Below, piece by piece: positions 56,626-64,000 of a stretch of 64,000 nucleotides of DNA. The position numbers and the translations under genes were made by a program. Source of the DNA: DASQZK01 sp963809925. Lineage in GTDB: Bacteria > Bacteroidota > Bacteroidia > Bacteroidales > GCA-2748055. Position 1 is the first letter of the stretch; each line of letters begins with the position of its first letter. Where the stretch lies: NCBI GenBank assembly GCA_963809925.1, contig CAWELH010000008.1, positions 310,001 through 374,000 of the forward strand, read 5' to 3'. Under the pieces are notes generated by a model. It was not told the origin of the DNA. It worked only from the letters and a program-made list of their open reading frames with translations, and made no database searches.

Positions 56626-58327
56626 AACCAATGTCTCCTTTTCGTTCGGTAAAAGGTGTGAAGCCTGATGATTTCGCTTTTGCATTGTTGACGTACAGCC
56701 TGATATAGAAACGATGATGTTTTGAAGGTTTCATCGTAGCGCTGAATGAAACCCTGTTGATCCCTGAGGACCGGTCTTCAGCACCGTTTGTATAGGTGAG
56801 TGAGTTATTAAAGTAATGCTCGGCCAGCATGAGAGAGAGTTTTTTCTTTAAGAGTGACTTGGTGAGTGACACAGAAGGACCCGAAATCCGGTTTTCTGAA
56901 TTCTGTAGGCTGAATAGCGTAAAATTGTATCCGATACCCATCGTCAAACCTGCATTCAGTATAGAAAGCATATAATTTGCCATCAATGTGGACGAGTTAT
57001 ATGAATTAAGATCTTTCGTCTGACTGTTTTTATCTTTTAACTTCTGAAAATTGTAACTGAACAGAATCATATGCATCAATGCACTTCCCGTGAAATTAAA
57101 ATTCTGATTGACAGCAAAGTTTTGCGTCGTCTGGGAGATTTCATAAAGTGAATCAACTGGCGTACTTCCTTTTGACTGACCCATATCGTAATTTGAATAG
57201 GTCACATTTGTATTCCAAACCTGGGAAGGATTTGCCGTAAAGCTCACCGAACCGATCGTCCTGTGTGTTGTAGAAGGCAGATCATCACTCAGATTGTCGC
57301 GCTGAAAGCCAATGCTGCCAGAGAGATTGTATTTCTGGTTTCCAAAATGAAGTGCAGGTTCAAAAGTAATATTCCTGATATCATTCTGAAAAAAGTAAGC
57401 TCCCATTGAGCGGTAGCCTGGGTCGATCTGTTTGAACCTGACATTCATTGACAGGATCTGCCCGGAATAACCGAACGAAGTTTCGATGGCATTACTGGTA
57501 TAAGTTGTGGCATTTCCGTCATAAAAACCCGAAAACACTTTCATCAGCTTGTGAACACCGGTGTCGGGAACAGAGGAAAGGACATCATTGGTGTAGAGGG
57601 ATTGCGACAATTGCAGGTCAAAATTAAAGTGTGACCAGAGTTGCTGATGGGTCAGAAACGAAAGGATGATATTTTCGGCGGGCATTAGGCCCGGCTGCAA
57701 GGAGTCGGTACCGAGAGAGCCGGCTTCGTCCCATCCTTTCATAAATAGCAGTGCAGCATTGTTCTTATCCGTACCATAACCGAATTTCATGCTCAACGCC
57801 TTTCGTTCGAATGCGGGTGTACTAACGTATGACTGGTTCAGATCATAGGTGAGCGAGTTGGGATCAATCGCCTTTAATAATCGTCCGTAAAGGATTCCTA
57901 CCTGAAATTTTCCCGGTGTAAGTTCAGCACCAACGCCGAAGATCGTGTGCCCGGCCATACTGTAGGGTGACCAGTTAATATTCCGGTAACCAAGGTGCAG
58001 CTTCACCCATTTATAGTAAGGGCTGACTCCGAATTTATTGAATGGCTGACGAAAGTCCCGCTGTTGCTCACTCACAACAAACGAAAAGGGAAATTTTACA
58101 CCATAAACAGATACTGTGGGGGCGCCGGTAAGCATCCAGACAAAAGGTTTGTGGCTTTCAGGTCTTCCCGTGACATTATAAAACATCATGGATCCGCCCA
58201 GTGTTCCGGAAATCGTGAAGGGTTTTTCTTGCCCGATATTACCAATGTCCTGCCCGTTCGAAACCTTACTTGAAAATCCCAGAATGATGATGAAAAGAAC
58301 CGATAAAAATTTAGTCCGGACAGACAT
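56609..58327 (-). CDS. Predicted outer-membrane beta-barrel protein, family not recognised
   Basis: 572 residues with a signal peptide (about 1-25) and long alternating amphipathic strands rich in Tyr, Phe and Gly, ending YVYSF. The GVSPYYKWVKLHLGYRNINWSPYSMAGH segment looks like a conserved block of a Bacteroidota barrel family. It could be a porin, a receptor or an anchor/secretion pore for the giant protein encoded immediately downstream, whose start overlaps this gene by 17 bp. It is much longer than PorP/SprF proteins, which are about 300 residues. First gene of the cluster. Confidence 0.75.
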   Translation of the reverse strand: MSVRTKFLSVLFIIILGFSSKVSNGQDIGNIGQEKPFTISGTLGGSMMFYNVTGRPESHKPFVWMLTGAPTVSVYGVKFPFSFVVSEQQRDFRQPFNKFGVSPYYKWVKLHLGYRNINWSPYSMAGHTIFGVGAELTPGKFQVGILYGRLLKAIDPNSLTYDLNQSYVSTPAFERKALSMKFGYGTDKNNAALLFMKGWDEAGSLGTDSLQPGLMPAENIILSFLTHQQLWSHFNFDLQLSQSLYTNDVLSSVPDTGVHKLMKVFSGFYDGNATTYTSNAIETSFGYSGQILSMNVRFKQIDPGYRSMGAYFFQNDIRNITFEPALHFGNQKYNLSGSIGFQRDNLSDDLPSTTHRTIGSVSFTANPSQVWNTNVTYSNYDMGQSKGSTPVDSLYEISQTTQNFAVNQNFNFTGSALMHMILFSYNFQKLKDKNSQTKDLNSYNSSTLMANYMLSILNAGLTMGIGYNFTLFSLQNSENRISGPSVSLTKSLLKKKLSLMLAEHYFNNSLTYTNGAEDRSSGINRVSFSATMKPSKHHRFYIRLYVNNAKAKSSGFTPFTERKGDIGYVYSF

Positions 58328-59051
58328 ATTTTTCTCGCTGGAATGGTTTTCTTATGTGGTTACCGGAAGTATGCATCTTTATGTCAGCCTGCATTTCCGA
58401 AAATAATACCCCCCGAGGGGGAAAAAGGGTAAATAAAACAGTTACTCACGTTTATCAAAGCAGAGGCCCGAAAACGTAATTCCGGAAACTATTCGATCTC
58501 GTCGTAATTCCGGTGTATGTAATACATATGAAAGCCGTGATTTAAAATTGTAAAAAAATGTATCGGAAAAATATCCTGATATATTTTGAAAACCGTCGAT
58601 ACTCAGAACCGGTCAGAAAATCTGTTTGAATTACCTCTATTGATGCACGGTGGCATAGATTCCGGAAATTGCAACTAGACCGTAGAAAGATCCATCATGT
58701 ATCATAAAACACAATCTTACCATTATGCAACAATTACAATGGGAAGGTCAGTACTTCTGATTCGGCCAGTTCAAATAAGCCATTGTTTATAACAATGCGT
58801 AAAAATCAAAGTTCAATTTACATCTTTTTCACTCAAAGTCAAGTTTTATCCAGCCTTATTCATATATATTTAAAAAGATGTAGTCAACAGCGATACCTGA
58901 CTCCGGGCTTCTACAGGATTAGGTGGTTCTTCTGTGCTCCGGTCTGCAAGTCCCGAAATTTCTATACTATGTCTGAAGGTGAATGATTATTGTGTATTTT
59001 TAAGGCGAACAGTTATCCCGGCCGATCGTCCGACTGAAAAATCTTTACTAT
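58328..59051. other. Long intergenic region upstream of the barrel/giant-protein cluster
   Basis: 724 bp between the divergent barrel gene and the thioesterase gene. The only structure I see is a short GC hairpin CCCCC-CGA-GGGGG at 58409-58421 and the direct repeats listed next. A possible 67-residue ORF at 58783-58986 has no credible features and I do not call it. Confidence 0.6.
58475..58513. repeat. 11-bp direct repeats upstream of the barrel cluster
   Basis: CGTAATTCCGG occurs twice, at 58475-58485 and 58503-58513, 28 bp apart. They lie about 150-185 bp upstream of the barrel gene start and could be binding sites for a regulator. Confidence 0.45.
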
Positions 59052-59807
59052 ATGAAAGACTTTACTGAAGAAGAGCTCATCTCACTTTCTGCTTTTAAAG
59101 TTACTTCGGCAGATACAGATATGGTTGCACGCCTGAGACTTGGTGCACTCGTAAACTTCCTGATCCAGTCCGCCATTAATTCAGCTGACAGTCTTGGCTT
59201 CGGCTTTGGCGGGATAAGAAGTCAGCAGCTATTCTGGGTCCTCAGCCGGCTTACGGTTGAGATACACCGTCCTTTTAAATGGTATGAGAGTGTGGATGTG
59301 GAAACCTGGCCAAAAAAAATTGAACGTATCATTTATCTCAGAGACTTCCTGGTCAGAGACAAGGATGAAGAGGTAGTGGTACGGGCCACTTCAGGCTGGC
59401 TGGCCCTGGATATGGAATCAAAACGGCCAAAAAAAATAGATAACATCCATGCCGACATTTTCTCCCGCCTTCATATGAAGTATGCCATGGCGGCATCACC
59501 GGAAAAGCTCATGCAGGTGCGGGGAAGTGATCTATTTGAAATAAAATCGGGATACTTCGACCTTGACCTGAACAAACACGTCACATCTTCCCGGTATATC
59601 GACTGGATGATGGATACCTTCAGCCTTGAATTCCATACTACCCATTACCCGAAACGACTTTCGGTAAATTACCTGAAGGAAACCATGCCTGGAGAGACCA
59701 TCCGGATCGAGCGGGTACAGGAAAATCCTGATGAGTTTCACTTTGAAGGGACAAATCTGAGCAGCAATACTGCCGCTTTCAGGGGGAGAATTGATTTTGG
59801 CGGCTGA
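59052..59807 (+). CDS. Acyl-ACP thioesterase
   Basis: 251 residues, FatA/FatB-like double hotdog fold. It releases fatty acids from acyl-ACP in the cytoplasm. The N-terminal hotdog (about 10-125) and the C-terminal one (about 155-250) are visible, with the catalytic-region motif NKHVTSSRYIDWMMD (about 175-189). The ATG at 59052 begins MKDFTEEEL. No fatty-acid gene is adjacent. Confidence 0.9.
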   Translation: MKDFTEEELISLSAFKVTSADTDMVARLRLGALVNFLIQSAINSADSLGFGFGGIRSQQLFWVLSRLTVEIHRPFKWYESVDVETWPKKIERIIYLRDFLVRDKDEEVVVRATSGWLALDMESKRPKKIDNIHADIFSRLHMKYAMAASPEKLMQVRGSDLFEIKSGYFDLDLNKHVTSSRYIDWMMDTFSLEFHTTHYPKRLSVNYLKETMPGETIRIERVQENPDEFHFEGTNLSSNTAAFRGRIDFGG

Positions 59808-60057
59808 ACCTATGAAATCCGGCTTCAACGATGTGAATTTCTACTTTCCCTGTCATCCAAAAAATAGCGATATTCTTATCATCCGATCCAATTGTAAAGA
59901 AACTGCGAATTGTATTAATTCATTGATTATAATCGTATATTTACAACAAAAGCCTGCTTTATCAGTCTTTTCTGAGCGAAGACCAAGGCAATAAAAATCT
60001 GAGATAAACAAATAATTCCCCTCGATTAAGAAAGAATGAAAACCTCAACTAATAAAA

Positions 60058-62097
60058 ATGTTCAGTGGTCTGCAAAAATATAAGCGATCAGAGCAGGTCA
60101 TTATTGTTTTGGTACTCCTAATCGCCTTGATCGGTCTTCTCGGATGGATCACTGGCCGGCTTGCCTTTGCGAAGTTTTCTGCTTATTACATTCCCATAGC
60201 TCCGTCCACTTCAGTTTCCTTCATTATTATTGGCTTGAGTTTCCTGTTATTTTACCGGCTCCGCAACAATGTGCATTCCAGGTTTCTTAGCAGCACACCT
60301 GTTATGATGATTCTCATTCTCATCCTTCTCATCCTCATGAAGTGGTTGTTTAACATCCAGTTTGATATAGAGAATCTCTTCCTCCGTAACCCTGAGCAGA
60401 CACCTTTATTCCAGACGGGGAGGATGTCACCATTAACCGCCTTTCTGTTCATTCTGGTGTGCTCCGCTTCACTTATGTTCTTTGGTATGAAGGGGAAAAC
60501 CTGGAAATCCATCTATGGCATTCTCTCCTTCTTAACGTTTTTTATCAGCTCGGTTTTGCTGATTGGTTATATATATAAGGCGCCTTTGCTCTATGGGGGC
60601 ATGACCATACCAGTTGCTTTGCCCACGGCTGTCTGCTTCTGGTTGTTCAGCGTTGCATTTCTGATGGCGATTAAGTTTGAAATCTGGCCGTTTTCCCTGT
60701 TGAAGGGTTCGTCCATTCAGAGTAAGCTGGCGCAATCATTTCTTCCGGCCCTCCTCGCACTACTCCTTATAAACAGTTACCTGAATACCAGACTGTTAAA
60801 CCATCCGCAAAATCCGGCACTTGTTTCTGCACTCGAACTGATCGCCACGCTCATTGTTTTTGGTGTTATCATTATTCTCATCTCTGTTAATCTTGGAAAA
60901 AGACTGAGCGAAGCACATAAAATACTTGAAATAAGTGAAAAAAGATTTAAAAATGCCATCATCCATGCTCCCTTTCCCATCATTATCCATGCGGAGGGAG
61001 AAGTGATTATGCTATCCATTTCATGGACCGAAATTACCGGATATACTATTGAAGATATTCCGACCACTGATGAATGGGCGAAGAAGGTATTCGGCGACAA
61101 TGCAAAATCGGGCAGTGATTATATCCGGACACTCTACAAGATAGAGTCGCCACAATATGATGGTGAATGGAAAATAAGAACTAAAAATGGCATAAATCGT
61201 GTTTGGGAATTCAGAACCAGCCCGATCGGGCGGCTTACCGACGGGAGGATTGCGGTTAGCAGTATGGCGGTCGATATCACAGACCGAAAAGACTTTGAAA
61301 TACAGATGAAAGATAAAACGGAGGAAATTGAGACACAGAATGAAGAACTGCTCTCAATAAATCAGGAACTCCTTATCGCAAAAGACAGGGCAGAAGAGAG
61401 TGATCAGCTTAAGTCATCATTCATTGCAAATATGAGCCATGAGATCCGTACACCAATGAACGGTATCATGGGATTTTCCAGTTTACTTGCCGAACCGGGA
61501 CTTACAGAAGATAAACTGAAGCAGTTTACCTCCATCATTATAGGAAGCAGCGAACAGCTTTTAAGGGTAATCGATAATATCGTGGAGATTTCAAGGCTGG
61601 AAACCAAGCAGGTGAGGGCCTTAGAACGAAAGGTATGCCTAAACGAACTGCTTACAGAGCTTTACATGATCTTTAATATGAAAGCCTCGGAAGCAGGTAT
61701 CCTTCTTGTTCTTGAAAAAGGTCTTACAGATCCTGAGAGTACTATCCTGTCGGATGAAACAAAGCTTAACAAAATATTATCCAACCTGCTCGAAAATGCC
61801 CTGAAGTTCACTCCGGAGGGACAGATCACCCTGAGTTACATTTTAAAGGGATCCGAGCTGGAGATCTGTGTCTCCGATACTGGAGTTGGCATTGCTCCGG
61901 AGAAACAAGCTATGATTTTTGAAAGGTTTTCCCAGGAAGATAAGACGTCATCCCAGGCGTATGGAGGACTGGGGTTGGGTCTGTCAATCGCCAAAGAAAA
62001 TACCGAACTCCTGGGAGGCGGGATATCACTGGTATCAGAAAAAAACAAAGGCTCGGTATTTATCGTGACAATTCCATATAAGCCTGCCGGAGATTAA
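60058..62097 (+). CDS. PAS-domain hybrid-free membrane sensor histidine kinase
   Basis: 679 residues: about seven membrane segments (residues 18-285, MASE-like integral sensor), a PAS domain (about 300-415), a short coiled-coil linker, the HisKA domain with MSHEIRTPMNG (phospho-acceptor His461) and an HATPase domain with N-box NKILSNLLENALKF, G1 DTGVGIAPE and G2 GLGLGLSIA. It has no receiver domain and no partner response regulator next to it. Signal unknown; membrane sensing is inferred. Confidence 0.93.
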   Translation: MFSGLQKYKRSEQVIIVLVLLIALIGLLGWITGRLAFAKFSAYYIPIAPSTSVSFIIIGLSFLLFYRLRNNVHSRFLSSTPVMMILILILLILMKWLFNIQFDIENLFLRNPEQTPLFQTGRMSPLTAFLFILVCSASLMFFGMKGKTWKSIYGILSFLTFFISSVLLIGYIYKAPLLYGGMTIPVALPTAVCFWLFSVAFLMAIKFEIWPFSLLKGSSIQSKLAQSFLPALLALLLINSYLNTRLLNHPQNPALVSALELIATLIVFGVIIILISVNLGKRLSEAHKILEISEKRFKNAIIHAPFPIIIHAEGEVIMLSISWTEITGYTIEDIPTTDEWAKKVFGDNAKSGSDYIRTLYKIESPQYDGEWKIRTKNGINRVWEFRTSPIGRLTDGRIAVSSMAVDITDRKDFEIQMKDKTEEIETQNEELLSINQELLIAKDRAEESDQLKSSFIANMSHEIRTPMNGIMGFSSLLAEPGLTEDKLKQFTSIIIGSSEQLLRVIDNIVEISRLETKQVRALERKVCLNELLTELYMIFNMKASEAGILLVLEKGLTDPESTILSDETKLNKILSNLLENALKFTPEGQITLSYILKGSELEICVSDTGVGIAPEKQAMIFERFSQEDKTSSQAYGGLGLGLSIAKENTELLGGGISLVSEKNKGSVFIVTIPYKPAGD

Positions 62098-62140
62098 CCG
62101 GGCCGTCCTTTTAAGGTCCGAAGTTATTCGCAAAATACCT

Positions 62141-63400
62141 TTATTTATCGCGCATAACCATCTGAGCAGTATTCCGGTTGTGTTGTTCCAGGATAATATC
62201 TTTTGCGACCGTCACCCGTTTGATGGTTTCTTCATCATAATATCTGATGGTCACCAGCTCCAGTCCGTTTTCAGTGTCCACAGTGAAATGATCCTCAAGT
62301 TCTTTTATCACCTTCGGTATCCTTACCCGGTCGTTGTTGACACATACTTCAAACGACACGGCAGAATTTTGCATGAGGTTGATCTTCAGATGGTACCTTG
62401 CAAAAATGCCCAGGATGGTTTCGAGATTTTCCTCGGCGATGAATGAGAAATCACGGGGGAATACCCTGATCAGTACCTGGTCCATCTTAAAAATGAAAGA
62501 AGGAATAAGCTTAGTGTAACTATCATTCCCAATAACGGTCCCCGGTTCATCAGGATGTACAAACGACTTGACATAAAGGCTTATATTTTTCTTTTTCAGC
62601 GGCTGAATGGTCTTGGGATGAATCACACTTGCCCCGTAATAGGCCAGTTCTATTGCATCAAAATAAGACAGCCTGGGAAGAAGGACCGTCTCGTCAAACC
62701 ACTTCGGGTCAGCATTCAGCACTCCGGGCACATCCTTCCAAATCACGACTTCTTTCGCATCAAGAAGATACGCCAGAATGGCTGCCGTATAATCAGAACC
62801 CTCTCTGCCAAGTGTAGTAGTGATGTTATTTACTGTGGCTGCAAGGAAACCCTGAGTAACAAGTACCCGGGCATCTTCAAAGCGGAAGTTTTTGTTTACC
62901 AGCACCGACGATAACTCAAAGTTGATTCGTGCCTCACGATAAGTATCATCAGATATCAACGACTTACGGATATCCTTCCACTCCGACTTTATTCCTTCGG
63001 TATTCAGGAAGGCTGATACAATCAACGTAGAAAGGATCTCCCCATAACTTACAATCTGATCATAATCGAAATCATAATTCATGGCAGGTGACTCCTCAAA
63101 CCTTGTCTGCATCTGGTAAAAGATTTTCTTCACCTCACCATAAATCGGATGTGTGTCGTCCGGGAACAGCCCGCTAATAATAGTATAGTGGAATGCCCTG
63201 ACTTTCTCAAAACTTTTCTCCAGCTCTTCATGGTTCCGGGCGAGGTACAGATCAGTAAGCTGCTCCAGGGCATTAGTGGTCTTTCCCATGGCGGAAACCA
63301 CAACCACGATCTCCCCGGTGAATCGTTTGAGAATTTTTGCAAGATTGCGCACGGCATCGGCATTGCTGACAGATGCTCCGCCAAATTTGAACACTAGCAT
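62141..63400 (-). CDS. Aspartate kinase (LysC type)
   Basis: 419 residues, catalytic domain with VFKFGGASVSN (Lys/Gly loop), GEILSTLI and GREGSDYTA, followed by an ACT-domain region (about 300-400). It catalyses ATP-dependent phosphorylation of aspartate, the first step to lysine, threonine and methionine. It is clearly a different subfamily from the kinase at 36.8-38.2 kb. The promoter -7 element TATATTTG lies about 30 bp upstream, giving a short leader. Confidence 0.93.
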   Translation of the reverse strand: MLVFKFGGASVSNADAVRNLAKILKRFTGEIVVVVSAMGKTTNALEQLTDLYLARNHEELEKSFEKVRAFHYTIISGLFPDDTHPIYGEVKKIFYQMQTRFEESPAMNYDFDYDQIVSYGEILSTLIVSAFLNTEGIKSEWKDIRKSLISDDTYREARINFELSSVLVNKNFRFEDARVLVTQGFLAATVNNITTTLGREGSDYTAAILAYLLDAKEVVIWKDVPGVLNADPKWFDETVLLPRLSYFDAIELAYYGASVIHPKTIQPLKKKNISLYVKSFVHPDEPGTVIGNDSYTKLIPSFIFKMDQVLIRVFPRDFSFIAEENLETILGIFARYHLKINLMQNSAVSFEVCVNNDRVRIPKVIKELEDHFTVDTENGLELVTIRYYDEETIKRVTVAKDIILEQHNRNTAQMVMRDK

Positions 63401-63421
63401 TTTTTATAACGATTTACAGGG

Positions 63422-63431
63422 TACAAATATA
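63422..63431 (-). promoter_or_regulatory. Candidate -7 promoter element of the LysC-type aspartate kinase
   Basis: TATATTTGTA on the minus strand matches TAnnTTTG and lies about 22 bp upstream of the ATG at 63400. The -33 position holds no clear TTTG. Confidence 0.55.
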
Positions 63432-63530
63432 GTCTAAGACACAGGAATCAGGAAAAATTAATCCCATTGAATGTGAAATTTCCATCAGCAGCTTTGCAAT
63501 GTACCTTCCACCAGATTAAAATTCCGGGAT

Positions 63531-63734
63531 TTGCCAAAACATACCCAAGTGCAAATTTTGAACGAATTTATCCTTCCTGAACAAACTGCATTCCTCTATG
63601 CCAAAGGGGATCTTGCATGGATACTGAACCACATCGGCGTAGCATCAAAATATGTAAACAGGGAAGGTGACATCTCCGGGCTGGCTGATATCCCGGTTTT
63701 CATAGTGAAATCGATCCATCGAAAGCAATGCTAA
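63531..63734 (+). CDS. Small hypothetical protein, doubtful
   Basis: A 67-residue frame starting with TTG, no signal peptide, hydrophobic patches (AFLYAKGDLAWIL, IPVFIVKSI). Codon use looks normal for the region, but I do not recognise a family, and its last four bases overlap the convergent kinase gene. It may be spurious. Confidence 0.3.
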   Translation: MPKHTQVQILNEFILPEQTAFLYAKGDLAWILNHIGVASKYVNREGDISGLADIPVFIVKSIHRKQC

Positions 63735-64000
63735 AAATCAACCTCCATCGGATGTGTAAACCGGAAGACGGACCCTTCACCAATCACGGATTCGACCATA
63801 ATGCTGCCGCCCAGAAGTTCAACGAGACCCTTTGTGATGCTAAGGCCAAGTCCAGTACCACCGCTTCGTGAGGGATTGTCAGCCTGTATAAACCGAATAA
63901 ATATTTTGTTGAGGCTATCAGAGGGAATGCCTGTGCCTGAATCGCTTACATAGAATTCTACAAATCTCTTTTTGTCCTTTTTTATAGTAGTATAGCCTAT
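63731..64000 (-). CDS. Histidine kinase, C-terminal end only (right edge)
   Basis: The last 89 codons of a kinase enter from the right edge. They carry the HATPase G1 motif YVSDSGTGIPSDSLNKIF and the G2 motif SRSGGTGLGLSI, ending MEVDF. The rest of the protein lies outside the window, so its sensor domain is unknown. Confidence 0.9.
   Translation of the reverse strand: MGYTTIKKDKKRFVEFYVSDSGTGIPSDSLNKIFIRFIQADNPSRSGGTGLGLSITKGLVELLGGSIMVESVIGEGSVFRFTHPMEVDF

Noticed and set aside
58783..58986. 67-residue plus-strand ORF before the thioesterase gene.
   Set aside because: No family, no signal or membrane logic, no promoter; composition looks non-coding.

Overview
The window comes from the chromosome of a bacterium of the phylum Bacteroidota, probably class Bacteroidia. 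The evidence is the 16S/23S sequence type, promoters with the TTTG / TAnnTTTG consensus of this phylum, SusC/SusD-type outer-membrane proteins, an ECF sigma/FecR pair, type IX secretion (T9SS) C-terminal sorting domains, and many lipoproteins and outer-membrane proteins. I see no phage, insertion sequence, integrase, CRISPR array or plasmid module; the region is mostly housekeeping and cell-envelope genes.

Layout. 1-3.9 kb: a large membrane sensor histidine kinase running off the left edge, and rlmH, both on the minus strand. 3.9-7.7 kb, plus strand: a DUF4783 secreted protein, nadC, pdxH (start codon problematic) and a beta-helix protein with a T9SS sorting domain. 7.8-15.3 kb, minus strand: a GT39-like glycosyltransferase, a YeeE/YedE sulfur-transport protein, a DUF6064 membrane protein, a MarR regulator with candidate operators, a creatininase-family amidohydrolase and valS. 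15.6-19.8 kb, plus strand: a DUF1573 lipoprotein, a class I/II aminotransferase and a NagB/PIG-L fusion. 19.8-27.3 kb, mixed strands: a NamZ-type (DUF1343) lipoprotein, a LolC/E-type permease, a coiled-coil membrane protein, a Nudix CoA pyrophosphatase-like protein, an MltF-like lytic transglycosylase and a putative porin.

27.3-33.1 kb holds a complete rRNA operon on the minus strand: 16S, tRNA-Ile(GAT), tRNA-Ala(TGC), 23S, 5S, terminator. It is preceded by five tandem promoter units, each followed by a boxA-like element. The porin start codon lies only three bases past the rRNA terminator U-tract.

33.3-38.2 kb carries a GT2 polyprenyl-phosphate glycosyltransferase overlapping a dihydroorotase, a PKD-domain lipoprotein, and an aspartate kinase that resembles the ectoine-specialised Ask_Ect type. 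38.5-46.8 kb is an ECF sigma / FecR / SusC (with STN domain) / SusD / T9SS-protein locus that has no visible carbohydrate-active enzyme. 46.9-58.3 kb is a tight four-gene minus-strand cluster: an outer-membrane beta-barrel, a 2114-residue secreted protein, a fibronectin-III-like protein and an IPT/NHL-repeat lipoprotein. I regard this cluster as the best candidate for an undescribed cell-surface system. 59-64 kb holds an acyl-ACP thioesterase, a PAS histidine kinase, a second (canonical) aspartate kinase, a doubtful small ORF and the C-terminal end of another histidine kinase.

Themes linking the genes are envelope construction and turnover (MltF, NamZ, NagB-like, LolE-like, porin), nutrient uptake (SusC/D, porin, YeeE) and surface display (T9SS proteins and the 46.9-58.3 kb cluster). 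All domain assignments are from reading the translated sequence; no database search was run.
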